64,000 nucleotides of DNA. Source: JAJCYL01 sp040222875. GTDB lineage: Bacteria; Bacteroidota; Bacteroidia; Cytophagales; Cyclobacteriaceae. Within the stretch, counting starts at the first letter, position 1, and each line of letters begins with the position of its first letter. Positions 46,026-54,844 of this stretch are shown piece by piece. The notes beneath the pieces are model-generated. The model was given only the letters and a program-made list of their open reading frames with translations. It ran no database searches and was not told the origin of the DNA. The stretch covers positions 744,001 to 808,000 of the forward strand of contig JAVKCG010000053.1 in NCBI GenBank assembly GCA_040222875.1. The letters run 5' to 3'. The position numbers were made by a program, and so were the translations under genes.

Positions 46026-46480
46026 AGGTCAAGTTCCTGATCTAAATCCCACCTGAGCTTCTTAAGCTCTGCTGTGTCAACTATTCCGTTAATATTGGCT
46101 TTTGTTAATCCACGAATTAGCTTTTTATCACCAGTCCAGAGCAAGGCATCGAGTTCTAGTTTGAGTGCTAAAAATGGGGCATCAAATTCATCAATCGTTT
46201 TCAGTAGTGATGAAGCCCTTGACCAATTGGTGATTGAAATGCTATCGAATGGTATTACGTTAATAAATCCCAGAGCAGTTTCTTGTAATATTTCTATTTC
46301 TTTAACGGAAAGTTGAGAGATTTCTGAAATCCTGCCCTGATGCCTTTCCAGCTCTTCAACAATCGTTCTAGGGCTGAAAAACTCAAAGGCATTTGAAGAA
46401 TTAAAGATCAAATCAGATATAGTGCCCTGCGGACTCAAAATTAGGCTGAAAACAATGTTGGTATCTACAACAACCTTCAT
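46022..46480 (-). CDS. PIN domain toxin (putative ribonuclease)
   Basis: A 152-residue PIN-domain protein of the kind annotated as toxin-antitoxin toxin component. The acidic metal-binding residues are visible: Asp6 in VVDTN, Glu43, Asp100 in DEFDAPFLAL and Asp118 in TGDKK. Such toxins cut RNA. The short antitoxin gene lies upstream with a four-base ATGA overlap, the standard order. Downstream it overlaps the SLC13 gene in the same way. Confidence 0.88.
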   Translation of the reverse strand: MKVVVDTNIVFSLILSPQGTISDLIFNSSNAFEFFSPRTIVEELERHQGRISEISQLSVKEIEILQETALGFINVIPFDSISITNWSRASSLLKTIDEFDAPFLALKLELDALLWTGDKKLIRGLTKANINGIVDTAELKKLRWDLDQELDL

Positions 46481-46680
46481 TTAATGAAGCGCTGTCGGTT
46501 TTGCTCCCACCAAGAAGCTTTTGACTCTCGGGCTAATTGGTCTATTTCGTCCTGAGTTGCCTTGCTTCTGGAAGTAATCTCCCTAAACTCCAGGTATTTC
46601 ACCAACCTTTCAATTTCAGCAATATTAGTTGTAGAAGGCAACCGGATTAGAATTTCATTGTCTGTTTTTTCGATTGTCAT
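46477..46680 (-). CDS. Putative antitoxin of the PIN toxin
   Basis: A 67-residue acidic protein not matched to a named family. Beta strand then helix at the N-terminus (ILIRLPSTTNIAEIERLVKYLEF) could form a dimer and DNA-binding unit, and the charged C-terminal helix (DEIDQLARESKASWWEQNRQ) would wrap the toxin. Position, size and the four-base overlap with the PIN gene support the antitoxin role. Sequence family remains unassigned. Confidence 0.75.
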   Translation of the reverse strand: MTIEKTDNEILIRLPSTTNIAEIERLVKYLEFREITSRSKATQDEIDQLARESKASWWEQNRQRFIK

Positions 46681-46696
46681 GAATCAAATTTAATAA

Positions 46697-47575
46697 TTAC
46701 ATATTGAAGCCCAGTCTTAGCTCAAACCCTCGATACAAAAAATCCCTCAACCCATGCTGATACTCCAAGGTCAGGTAGGTTTTTGAAATTTGATATGTGA
46801 AGGATGAATTAAAGACAAACGGCTTATCATCAATATCATGATAACCAGAATAACCCCTTAAGTGTTGATCAAAAGTCCATTTGGCCTTGGTTAACTCATA
46901 CCCCAAACCATATAATAGTGCATCATTTTGCCTGAGGCTTTCATTATTGGTTTGCCAGGCATAAAAACCAATCATGCCAAACGGTCTTATTTTGAGATTG
47001 CCTGTCTTAAAAGATTTACCGATGGATAAATCAAAATAATACCCAGGTGAATCGATAAACCTGGCGGGGTTATCCAACCCTGATGAGGCGGTTTTTAAAC
47101 CAATTCTAATGGCTAAATCCAGACCGCTTGAGTCTTGATTTAAGACCTGGATATTGGTATTGACATATAAATCACCAATCGCGGAGTTTTTCGAATAATG
47201 TTCAAAATAGACGTTGCGTTCAGTTTTTCTTTCATGGGATAAATCGAACCACTCTATAGGCACCATGAATAAGTCAACTGAAACCCTGTTTTTCAAAAAC
47301 GTATGGCTAGCCCTGAATGTCAGGTTTGTAGTTTGATCGCCGGATCTCGCCTGATATTGCCCCCCAATTTGAATACTCGATTGATCCGGAACATAACCTT
47401 TGGAAATTTGGGGAACAGGCATGGCATTTGGCCCAGTAAACCTGGGTGAATATATCAGGTACTCTGACCAATGTGTTTGACCGTCCCAGTTTACGTTATT
47501 AGCCCACCACTCTTGAGTTTGGGCAAACCCCTGGGATGTAACCATCAATGATATGATCAGTGTTACTCTAAACAT
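46697..47575 (-). CDS. Outer-membrane beta-barrel protein of unknown function
   Basis: A 292-residue protein starting at the ATG of MFRVTLIISLM, which directly opens the signal peptide (ending GFAQTQ). An ATG five codons earlier is less likely. The rest alternates hydrophobic and polar residues in short strands and ends TLEYQHGLRDFLYRGFELRL followed by Gly-Phe-Asn-Met, consistent with a barrel of about 10-12 strands. I do not recognise a family. It precedes the antitoxin gene by 16 bp and might be the first gene of that transcript. Confidence 0.75.
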   Translation of the reverse strand: MFRVTLIISLMVTSQGFAQTQEWWANNVNWDGQTHWSEYLIYSPRFTGPNAMPVPQISKGYVPDQSSIQIGGQYQARSGDQTTNLTFRASHTFLKNRVSVDLFMVPIEWFDLSHERKTERNVYFEHYSKNSAIGDLYVNTNIQVLNQDSSGLDLAIRIGLKTASSGLDNPARFIDSPGYYFDLSIGKSFKTGNLKIRPFGMIGFYAWQTNNESLRQNDALLYGLGYELTKAKWTFDQHLRGYSGYHDIDDKPFVFNSSFTYQISKTYLTLEYQHGLRDFLYRGFELRLGFNM

Positions 47576-47648
47576 TGTTAAAGTGCTCAAAGGTCACCAA
47601 TCATTAGATGTCAGCAAAAGCTATTAGAATCCTTTGGCGGGATACCAC

Positions 47649-47676
47649 TTGTATAATATCGAACTTGCTACCTTGT
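47649..47676 (+). promoter_or_regulatory. Possible promoter of the second FtsX-like permease gene
   Basis: TTG at 47649-47651, a 17-bp spacer and TACCTTGT at 47669-47676, two changes from TAnnTTTG. Confidence 0.35.
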
Positions 47677-47731
47677 ATAGCATAATACCATTTCTTAGTT
47701 TTATGATTAAGGTCAATAAACTCAAAGTAAA

Positions 47732-50194
47732 ATGCTCAAAAACTATTTCAACGTAGGCTTCCGCAGCCTACTCAAAAACAAGGTCTACTCTTTCATTAAC
47801 ATTTTCGGTCTGGCCATTGGCATTGCTGCCTTTCTGCTCATTTTTCAATATGTAACTTTTGAAAAGAGTTATGAAAATTTTGTAGAGAGCAAGGAGAACA
47901 TCTACCGGGTACAGCTTGATGTTTACAATAATGGAGAGCTGACCTACAAAAGCTCAGAGAACTATCCCGGAGCAGGCCCAGCTATACTTAGTGACTTACC
48001 AGAGGTGATCCGGTCAGCCAAATTGTATAACATCGGCGCCAAGAACAACATTGTGGTTACCAGGGAAGACACTCCGGAACCAATCGTATTCAAGCATAAA
48101 AAACTGCTATATGCTGAAGCCGATTTCTTACCAATGTTTTCCTATGAAATGGTTTTTGGCGATGCTGAAACAGCCTTAAAGGAACCTTTTAAAATAGCCA
48201 TATCAGAGAGCGCTTCGAAGAAGTACTTTGGAGATGAGAACCCCTTAGGTAAGTTTTTAAGATTGGAGGACGATGACTTTAACAATGAGCTTTGTGAGGT
48301 CACCGGAGTGTTTCAGGATTCACCAGCCAATACCCACTTAAAATTTGATGTGCTGCTTTCTTTTGAAACACTTATGGGTCGCGGTGATTATGCTGAAAAC
48401 CGCTACGGTAACGGATGGCGGCGAAAAGATCATTACACTTATGTTCAACTATCACCAGGCACTGATCCAGCTGATGTTGAAGCTAAGCTTCCAGCCTTAG
48501 TTGAAAAGTACGCCCAAGCCAATATTGAAAGAAATCAACGGGATGTGCTCTTGTTGCAGCCTATTACCGACATTCATTTAAAATCCAGGCTAACTGATGA
48601 ACCTGAAGTTCATGGTAGTGCTGACGGTGTTTATTATTTATCGGTAATTGCCTTCTTCATTTTGATTATCGCTTGGGTCAATTATGTCAATCTAAGTACC
48701 TCCAGGGCTTTGGATAGGGGCAGGGAAGTTGGTCTTCGCAAGGTGCTAGGTTCCTACCGTCGCAATCTTATCATCCAATTTTTGGTTGAGGCTTTTGTGA
48801 TAAATGGCTTGGCCCTTTTGCTGGCTTTCGGTTTGATATTTCTGATTACGCCCTATTTCACACAGTTAGGCGGCACACCCGAGGCTTATAATATTTGGCT
48901 GCAGCCATGGTTTTGGGGTGCTGTTGGAACAATCCTGTTGGTAGGGTCTTTTCTGTCTGGAATCTATCCGGCCTTTGTGCTTTCATCTTTCAAGCCGGTT
49001 GCAGTGCTTCACGGCAAGCTTAAAACTTCAGGTAGCGGAATGATTTTGCGAAAAGCTTTGGTTGTGTTTCAATTTGCCACCTCAGTGGCAATGATAATCG
49101 GCACCTGGACGGTTTATAACCAAATGAACCATATGCAAGACCAGGACATAGGTCTGAATATTGAACAAACTGTGGTGGTAGAACGGCCGTCTAAAAGGGA
49201 CACTTCATTTCAGGTTGTTATGAATAGCGTGGAAAGTTTCAAAAATGGCTTAAACCGTGAACCAGATATAGAATATGTTGCTGGATCTACCATGTTACCT
49301 GGCAAAAAACTGAGGTTCAGAACACCGATCAGAACAAGGAGCCAATCTGAAGAAGAAGCCGTGATATTTGCTGCCGCATGGGTTGATTATGAGTTTGCTG
49401 AATCAATGGGTTTGGAAGTCCTCGCAGGTAGAAATTTTTCAAAGGAAATGAATGATCACGATGATACTGTAACTGTAATCACAAAAAGCGGAGCAAGGGG
49501 CTTAGGGTTTAGGAATATCGAGGAAGCAGTTGGGCAAAGAATTCCACTTGATATTTTCAGAATGGAATTGAAAGTGATTGGTGTGGTTGAAGATTATCAT
49601 CAAGAATCACTTAAGGAGCAAATGATGCCAGTCTTATTTGGAACTGGTCGATTCATTATGGATTATTATCATGTGAAAGTGAATACCAATAATATGCAAT
49701 CCACCCTCAGCAAAATCGAGAATCAATGGTATCAAAGTTTCCCAGGAAACCCCTTCGAGTATTTTTTCCTGGATGAATATTTTAACAGCTATTATGAATC
49801 TGATCGTCAGTTTAGGGACTTGTTTGCCTCATTTTCTGTACTAGCCATTCTCATTGGTTGCTTAGGGCTCTTTGGCCTGTCATCATTTGCAGCAATGCAA
49901 AAAACCAAAGAAATTGCCATCAGAAAAGTGCTGGGAAGCAGTGTCGCAAATATCATCACACTCCTCTCGAAAGAATTTCTGGTGCTGGTTGGTATAGCAA
50001 CGTTGATAGCATGGCCGATGGTTTATTTTGCTATGGATGAATGGCTCAGTAACTACCCCTACCGTACTGAAATTGATTGGTGGTCATTTGTGGTTTCGGG
50101 CCTGGCAGTTGTTTTTGTAGCAGTTGTTACGATTGGTTATCAAACAATAAAATCGGCCTTGGCTAATCCAGTGGATGCGTTGAATTATGAGTGA
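47732..50194 (+). CDS. FtsX/MacB-like ABC transporter permease, second copy
   Basis: An 820-residue permease with the same plan as the one near the left edge: first helix at about 18-40 (FINIFGLAIGIAAFLLIFQYV), MacB-type periplasmic domain, FtsX core with REVGLRKVLGSY, a second periplasmic domain after about 460, and a C-terminal core with KEIAIRKVLGSS. Both proteins share the opening MLKNYxxV and the closing -SALANPVxAL pattern, so they belong to one family, but they are clearly diverged. No ATPase subunit is adjacent. Substrate unknown. Confidence 0.9.
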   Translation: MLKNYFNVGFRSLLKNKVYSFINIFGLAIGIAAFLLIFQYVTFEKSYENFVESKENIYRVQLDVYNNGELTYKSSENYPGAGPAILSDLPEVIRSAKLYNIGAKNNIVVTREDTPEPIVFKHKKLLYAEADFLPMFSYEMVFGDAETALKEPFKIAISESASKKYFGDENPLGKFLRLEDDDFNNELCEVTGVFQDSPANTHLKFDVLLSFETLMGRGDYAENRYGNGWRRKDHYTYVQLSPGTDPADVEAKLPALVEKYAQANIERNQRDVLLLQPITDIHLKSRLTDEPEVHGSADGVYYLSVIAFFILIIAWVNYVNLSTSRALDRGREVGLRKVLGSYRRNLIIQFLVEAFVINGLALLLAFGLIFLITPYFTQLGGTPEAYNIWLQPWFWGAVGTILLVGSFLSGIYPAFVLSSFKPVAVLHGKLKTSGSGMILRKALVVFQFATSVAMIIGTWTVYNQMNHMQDQDIGLNIEQTVVVERPSKRDTSFQVVMNSVESFKNGLNREPDIEYVAGSTMLPGKKLRFRTPIRTRSQSEEEAVIFAAAWVDYEFAESMGLEVLAGRNFSKEMNDHDDTVTVITKSGARGLGFRNIEEAVGQRIPLDIFRMELKVIGVVEDYHQESLKEQMMPVLFGTGRFIMDYYHVKVNTNNMQSTLSKIENQWYQSFPGNPFEYFFLDEYFNSYYESDRQFRDLFASFSVLAILIGCLGLFGLSSFAAMQKTKEIAIRKVLGSSVANIITLLSKEFLVLVGIATLIAWPMVYFAMDEWLSNYPYRTEIDWWSFVVSGLAVVFVAVVTIGYQTIKSALANPVDALNYE

Positions 50195-50257
50195 TTTATA
50201 GTCCATTTTTTGCAGTTTTATGAAAAACCGATGATATTAACATTTCAGCATTAAAGG

Positions 50258-50920
50258 ATGGCATTACTAAGTGATTTGGCAATAGCAGTTCTCGGGGGAA
50301 TTTTTACAGCATTAGTGATTTATGGATATAATAAACTGAAGGGTATCCTCGTCCTGAGAAGAATTAACAAGACAATGCCAATAGCGAGAGGCGTAGGTAT
50401 ATTTATCAGCTCACACCAATCTACCCTGAATGAGAAAAGTGAAACCAAAAGGACTCTAGTTACTGCTGAATCTGTCCAAGGGATAACCAAATTGCTGATG
50501 CTTTATTCAAGGTTTAACGTTGAACCAGTTATGGCCGTGGATAAATATTACCAGTCTGATGGTGTTTTTGGTGTTGAAATTTGCTTAGGCGCTCCTGATG
50601 CTAATACTAGAACCAAGTATTATATAGAAACTTACCTCCAAGCACTGAAAGAGGAATATACAAATATCAAAAATGTCGTCCCGAACTATGCAAGGATAAT
50701 TAAGATTACCTGTTACCGATCTCCAAGTAAGACTCCTGACAATCGAATTGTTGTTTTTCTGATTTTTGGACACTATACTTTCGATACTGTCTCAGCTATG
50801 TGCTACTTCAGCGAAAATTTTGATCTCATACAATCAAATTTGAATAAAGAATATTGCAATATTCTATTAAGAACTTCTTTTGAGCTCGGAATCTCTAATG
50901 CTCAAGTAATGTCATGGTGA
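50258..50920 (+). CDS. Orphan membrane-anchored protein of unknown function
   Basis: A 220-residue protein with one N-terminal membrane helix (about 5-25, AIAVLGGIFTALVIYGY) and a soluble domain after it. The domain begins RRINKTMPIARGVGIFISS and contains GVFGVEICLGAPDANTRT and IVVFLIFGHYTFDTVSAM, which look like strands of an alpha/beta fold. I recognise no family. Its A/T-rich codons differ somewhat from its neighbours. It sits between the permease and the convergent pth gene. Confidence 0.75.
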   Translation: MALLSDLAIAVLGGIFTALVIYGYNKLKGILVLRRINKTMPIARGVGIFISSHQSTLNEKSETKRTLVTAESVQGITKLLMLYSRFNVEPVMAVDKYYQSDGVFGVEICLGAPDANTRTKYYIETYLQALKEEYTNIKNVVPNYARIIKITCYRSPSKTPDNRIVVFLIFGHYTFDTVSAMCYFSENFDLIQSNLNKEYCNILLRTSFELGISNAQVMSW

Positions 50921-50971
50921 TTTAAGTGTTTCTAATTAAAGATTAGCTATATTTTTAACAGTAGCAGGCAA

Positions 50972-51529
50972 TTAGTTAAAAAAATTCATCGTTCTCTCAA
51001 TCCCGATGGTTGCAAATGACAGAATAGCTTCGCAGCTTTTGTCAAGCAGTGGTACCAACCCATCCATTTCATCTTTGGTGAAATTACTAAGCACATAATC
51101 TACTTGCTGGCCTTTGTGAAAGTCATCCCCGACACCAAATCTTAACCTTGCGTATTGGTTGTTTCCCAGGGTCTGTTCGATATTGCCGAGGCCATTATGG
51201 CCTGCATTTGAGCCTTTTGGCTTGATGCGGATTTTGCCAAAAGGTAGCACAATATCATCCGTAACCACTAATAAATTTGCTTTAGCAATTTTCTCTTCCT
51301 GAAGCCAATAATTCACTGCTTTGCCGCTCAGGTTCATGTAGGTGGTAGGTTTCACCAATATTAGTGTTCGTCCTTTATGTTTAATAATCGCCTTATTTGA
51401 ATGCCTGGCTGGTTCAAAAGTCGCTTTCTTTTTGTCGGCTAATCGGTCTAAAACTAAAAAGCCTGCATTGTGCCGTGTCAGTTCATATTCCGGCCCGGGA
51501 TTACCAAGTCCACAAATGAGAAATTTCAT
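50972..51529 (-). CDS. pth: Peptidyl-tRNA hydrolase
   Basis: A 185-residue enzyme that releases peptides from stalled peptidyl-tRNA. The family opening LICGLGNPGPEYELTRHNAGF carries catalytic His20; VVTDDIVLPFG and GSNAGHNGLGNIEQTLG complete the active site and tRNA-binding face. It belongs to the prs-rplY-pth group seen in many bacteria, but is separated from rplY by an intrinsic terminator and may be read by partial read-through or from its own start. Confidence 0.95.
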   Translation of the reverse strand: MKFLICGLGNPGPEYELTRHNAGFLVLDRLADKKKATFEPARHSNKAIIKHKGRTLILVKPTTYMNLSGKAVNYWLQEEKIAKANLLVVTDDIVLPFGKIRIKPKGSNAGHNGLGNIEQTLGNNQYARLRFGVGDDFHKGQQVDYVLSNFTKDEMDGLVPLLDKSCEAILSFATIGIERTMNFFN

Positions 51530-51581
51530 ACTTAAAGATATTTATTGTTCTTACAGATTTGATCAGTAGCCAATTGATCAT

Positions 51582-51614
51582 AAAAAAAGTCCCATCGAAT
51601 TTCGACGGGACTTT
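51582..51614 (-). terminator. Intrinsic terminator after rplY
   Basis: On the minus strand AGTCCCGTCGAA pairs with TTCGATGGGACT (one G-U) and is followed by seven T; the loop is very short. Confidence 0.8.
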
Positions 51615-51635
51615 AGCATATTATTTAGAGGTGGC

Positions 51636-52310
51636 TTATTCGCCGCCTTCCTCTTTTTTCTCTTCAGCTCCGCCTTCTTCGCCTTCAGCAGCGCCTTCAG
51701 CTCCCTCTTCTCCTTCAATTTCCTCTCCTTCTTCTCCTTCTTCACCTTCAGCTGTAACAGCTTTAAGTGCTCTAGGTACCTGAACGGATGCGATCGTTAC
51801 CCTGTCGCTGGTTAAAAATTCAAATTCTCCAACTTCCAGCTCACCTACCTTAATAGATTTACCAAGGTCAAGTGTATCAATAGGCACATTAATGTGGGCC
51901 GGCATGTGCGGCGGAAGAGCCTTTACCTTCAATAACCTGTTCTTCCTAATTAATTTGCCACCCTGCTGAATACCGGGTGCCTGACCAACAAAGTGAACTG
52001 GCACATCCATTTTAATCGGCTTTTTGTCATCAAGTATTAAAAAGTCCGCATGGAGGATGTTGTCACTTACTGGATGAAACTGAATATCCTGAAGTATGCA
52101 ACGATACTCTTTTCCTTCAACATCCAGGTTCACGAAATGAACTTCTGGTGTATAAACCAATTCCCGGAAAAGAATTGCTGGAATATAGCAGTGTACCTGC
52201 TCATCATTGCCATAAATCACGCTGGGCACATTACCCTGCTCCCGAAGCCTCTTGGCCTCAGCTTTACCGAGATTTGCTCTTTTAAACCCTATAATCTCAA
52301 GTGTTTCCAT
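51636..52310 (-). CDS. rplY: 50S ribosomal protein L25/CTC
   Basis: A 224-residue long-form L25. The N-terminal 5S-rRNA-binding domain (about 1-95) has EIIGFKRANLGKAEAKRLRE and VIYGN; a CTC-type beta domain follows to about 180. The final 40 residues are an acidic tail made of Glu-Gly-Glu-Glu type repeats, an extension often seen in this phylum. It follows prs by 30 bp on the same strand. Confidence 0.95.
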   Translation of the reverse strand: METLEIIGFKRANLGKAEAKRLREQGNVPSVIYGNDEQVHCYIPAILFRELVYTPEVHFVNLDVEGKEYRCILQDIQFHPVSDNILHADFLILDDKKPIKMDVPVHFVGQAPGIQQGGKLIRKNRLLKVKALPPHMPAHINVPIDTLDLGKSIKVGELEVGEFEFLTSDRVTIASVQVPRALKAVTAEGEEGEEGEEIEGEEGAEGAAEGEEGGAEEKKEEGGE

Positions 52311-52340
52311 TTTGTATTATTTAAAAATTTGATTGTTTAC

Positions 52341-53267
52341 TTATCTGAATAATGAGCTGATTGATTCATGATCATGCACCTTTCTAATTGCCTTGGCGAA
52401 TAAGTCAGCCACTGTAATTACTTTGATTTTGTCGCTTTCTTGTTTGAGTGGAAGCGTATCCGTCACCACCAATTCTTCAAGTTCTGAGTTAGCAATATTT
52501 TCGTACGCCTTACCAGAGAGGACGGCGTGGGTACAAACGGCCCTAACCGATGTTGCCCCTTTTTCTTTTAAGAGATTAGCAGCCCTGCACATTGTACCGG
52601 CCGTATCAATCATATCATCCACCAGAATGACATCCTTATTTTCTACATCACCGATCACCTGCATTGATGCAACCTCATTTGCTCTCTTTCGATGTTTGTC
52701 GCAAACGACCATTTCTACTGCAAAATGCTTGGCATACGACCTGGCCCTTGCTACGCCACCTACATCAGGTGAAGCGAAAATCATGTTGTCTAATTTTAAG
52801 GTCTCCAGGTATGGATAAAAAATATAACTGGCATCAAGATGGTCTACCGGAATATCGAAAAAGCCTTGAATTTGACCTGCATGCAAATCGCAAGTCATTA
52901 TTCTATCAGCCCCGGCAGCTGAGAGTATATTGGCCATCAGCTTAGCAGCAATTGATACCCTGGGCTTATCCTTTCTGTCTTGCCTCGCATATCCGAAATA
53001 GGGTACAACTACGGTTACATAATCAGCACTTGCCCTCCTGGCTGCATCGATCATAAGCAAAAGCTCTATGATATTATCGGACGGAGGTGCGGTACTTTGG
53101 ATTAAAAAAATAAGGTTTCCCCTTACCGACTCATTGTAGTGATAAGACAATTCACCGTCGCTAAATTTTTCAGAGATAGATTCACCAAGGGGTTTCCCGT
53201 AATGATGTGCAATCTTCTTAGCAAGTTCATTTGATCCCTTTCCGGCGAACAGCTTAACTGAGGACAT
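52341..53267 (-). CDS. prs: Ribose-phosphate pyrophosphokinase
   Basis: A 308-residue PRPP synthetase: ribose 5-phosphate plus ATP to PRPP and AMP. The ATP-site flexible loop (PYFGYARQDRKDKPR), the metal-binding DLHAGQIQGFFDIPVDHL and the PRPP-binding VILVDDMIDTAGT are all present. It supplies PRPP for purine, pyrimidine and histidine synthesis. Upstream is tRNA-Gln, downstream rplY: one conserved cluster. Confidence 0.96.
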   Translation of the reverse strand: MSSVKLFAGKGSNELAKKIAHHYGKPLGESISEKFSDGELSYHYNESVRGNLIFLIQSTAPPSDNIIELLLMIDAARRASADYVTVVVPYFGYARQDRKDKPRVSIAAKLMANILSAAGADRIMTCDLHAGQIQGFFDIPVDHLDASYIFYPYLETLKLDNMIFASPDVGGVARARSYAKHFAVEMVVCDKHRKRANEVASMQVIGDVENKDVILVDDMIDTAGTMCRAANLLKEKGATSVRAVCTHAVLSGKAYENIANSELEELVVTDTLPLKQESDKIKVITVADLFAKAIRKVHDHESISSLFR

Positions 53268-53305
53268 TTTTTTGTGCTTGAGAACTGGCAGTTTTTAAAG
53301 AGTAA

Positions 53306-53327
53306 ATCCCGACAAATTTGCCGGGAT
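53306..53327 (-). terminator. Hairpin after tRNA-Gln
   Basis: ATCCCG (53306-53311) pairs with CGGGAT (53322-53327), and the CAAATTTG between them can extend the stem. The following minus-strand bases are only moderately T-rich, so it may attenuate rather than stop transcription into prs. Confidence 0.45.
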
Positions 53328-53337
53328 CATTTAGAAG

Positions 53338-53409
53338 TTGACCCATAAGGACTCGAACCTTAAATGTCTGGACCAAAACCAGATGTGTTGCCAATTACAC
53401 CATGGGTCA
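53338..53409 (-). tRNA. tRNA-Gln (UUG)
   Basis: A 72-nt cloverleaf on the minus strand. Acceptor arms TGACCCA/TGGGTCA, a D loop with AATTGG, the anticodon stem CATCTGG/CCAGACA with loop TTTTGGT (anticodon TTG) and a T arm with GGTTCGAGTCC. The 3' CCA is not encoded. It lies just upstream of prs. Confidence 0.95.
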
Positions 53410-53477
53410 ATACAATCCCCCAAATGGGACGGCAAAATTAGAAACAATTATTCAAAATTAAAATGGTGTTACATGAA

Positions 53478-53504
53478 TTGCCTTGCGTTTTGAATTTAGT
53501 TTTG
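53478..53504 (+). promoter_or_regulatory. hisH promoter
   Basis: TTG (53478-53480), a 16-bp spacer and TAGTTTTG (53497-53504), a full TAnnTTTG match, 19 bp before the ATG at 53524. It is the likely start of the hisHAF transcript. Confidence 0.6.
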
Positions 53505-53523
53505 CGGCTTCATTTTTTGGTTG

Positions 53524-54105
53524 ATGAAGGTAGGGATTGTTAAATATAATGCAGGAAATGTGAGGTCAGTATCAATGGCACTCAACAGATTGGGGGTGGA
53601 GCCGGTAGTTTCTGATGATGTGGAAGTATTAGATAGTTGCGACAGGATCATTTTCCCGGGAGTGGGTGAGGCAAGTACTGCAATGAAATATTTAAATCAT
53701 AAGAACCTTCAGAAAGCAATACCTGAATTCAAAATGCCCTTTTTGGGTGTTTGTCTTGGACTGCAACTAATGTGTAGGCATACTGAGGAAAATGATACGA
53801 AATGCCTGAATATTTTTGAGCTGAATGTAAAGAGGTTTCCGCCAGAAAAGAAAATTCCTCACATGGGTTGGAATACTTTGAGTAAGTTGAAGTCACCTCT
53901 CTTTAAGGGAGTTGATGAAGGAGCATACCTGTATTTTGTTCACAGCTATTATGCAGATACTTCCATAGAAACAATAGCCGAAACTGATTATATAGTGCCA
54001 TTTAGTGCTGCCTTGCAGAAAGAAAACTTTTATGCAATGCAGGCCCACCCAGAGAAAAGTGGGGCAATTGGTCAAAAAATATTGGAGAACTTTTTATCTA
54101 TTTGA
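53524..54105 (+). CDS. hisH: Imidazole glycerol phosphate synthase, glutaminase subunit
   Basis: A 193-residue class I glutamine amidotransferase. The nucleophile is Cys77 in GVCLGLQLM, with His175 and Glu177 in QAHPEKSG. With HisF it makes imidazole glycerol phosphate and AICAR, sending ammonia through the HisF barrel. The ATG is used; a TTG codon just before it is not needed. The stop overlaps the hisA start by one base (TGATG). Confidence 0.95.
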   Translation: MKVGIVKYNAGNVRSVSMALNRLGVEPVVSDDVEVLDSCDRIIFPGVGEASTAMKYLNHKNLQKAIPEFKMPFLGVCLGLQLMCRHTEENDTKCLNIFELNVKRFPPEKKIPHMGWNTLSKLKSPLFKGVDEGAYLYFVHSYYADTSIETIAETDYIVPFSAALQKENFYAMQAHPEKSGAIGQKILENFLSI

Positions 54106-54818
54106 TGCATATTATTCCAGCCATAGATATAATCGATGGTAAGTGTGTTCGGCTCACTAAGGGTGATTATTCAACCAAAAAAGAATACAGCGCCGGCCCC
54201 ATTGATGTTGCAAAAAGCTTTGAAGATGTTGGAATTCAATTTTTGCATCTGGTAGACCTTGATGGCGCTAAGCAACGTAAAGTAGTTAACCTTAATGTTT
54301 TGGAAGCTATCTGTAAGGAAACCAAATTAAAGGTTGATTTCGGTGGAGGCGTTCAATCTGATGACGATATAGAGAAGGTTTTTTATGCAGGGGCTTCTCA
54401 AATCACAGCTGGCAGTGTGGCAGTAAGAAATCCTGAATTGTTGGAATCATGGTTGGAAAAATATGGGACTGAGAAGATCATACTCGGAGCAGATGTGAAA
54501 AATGGCTTGGTAGCTATCAGTGGATGGGAAGAGGACTCAAAAATTCAACTTGAAGATTTTCTGAATGAGAAAACCCGATTGGGTTTAAATTATGTGATCA
54601 GCACAGATGTAAAAGTTGATGGAACGCTATCTGGTCCTTCAACAAATCTTTATAAATGGATGAAATCTAAATTCCCCAACCTTAACATTATTGCCAGTGG
54701 AGGGGTTAGCTCAATTGATGATCTGAAAGAACTGGAGAATGTAGGTGTGTACGGCGCAATAGTGGGTAAAGCCATTTACGAGAACAAAATCAACCTAAGC
54801 GACCTTAAAACTTTTTAA
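54105..54818 (+). CDS. hisA: ProFAR isomerase
   Basis: A 237-residue TIM barrel that opens the ribose ring of ProFAR. The first catalytic Asp is in PAIDIIDGKCVRL, and LHLVDLDGAK, VDFGGGVQ and IASGGVSS form phosphate sites. The second acid is in STDVKVDGT. The start overlaps the hisH stop by one base; hisF begins 26 bp after its stop. Confidence 0.95.
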   Translation: MHIIPAIDIIDGKCVRLTKGDYSTKKEYSAGPIDVAKSFEDVGIQFLHLVDLDGAKQRKVVNLNVLEAICKETKLKVDFGGGVQSDDDIEKVFYAGASQITAGSVAVRNPELLESWLEKYGTEKIILGADVKNGLVAISGWEEDSKIQLEDFLNEKTRLGLNYVISTDVKVDGTLSGPSTNLYKWMKSKFPNLNIIASGGVSSIDDLKELENVGVYGAIVGKAIYENKINLSDLKTF

Positions 54819-54844
54819 ACCTCAACACTTTCTAAACCTAACCC

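Noticed and set aside
51559..51783. Ser/Pro-rich plus-strand frame opposite rplY
   Set aside because: Antisense of the Glu-rich L25 tail; low-complexity artefact.
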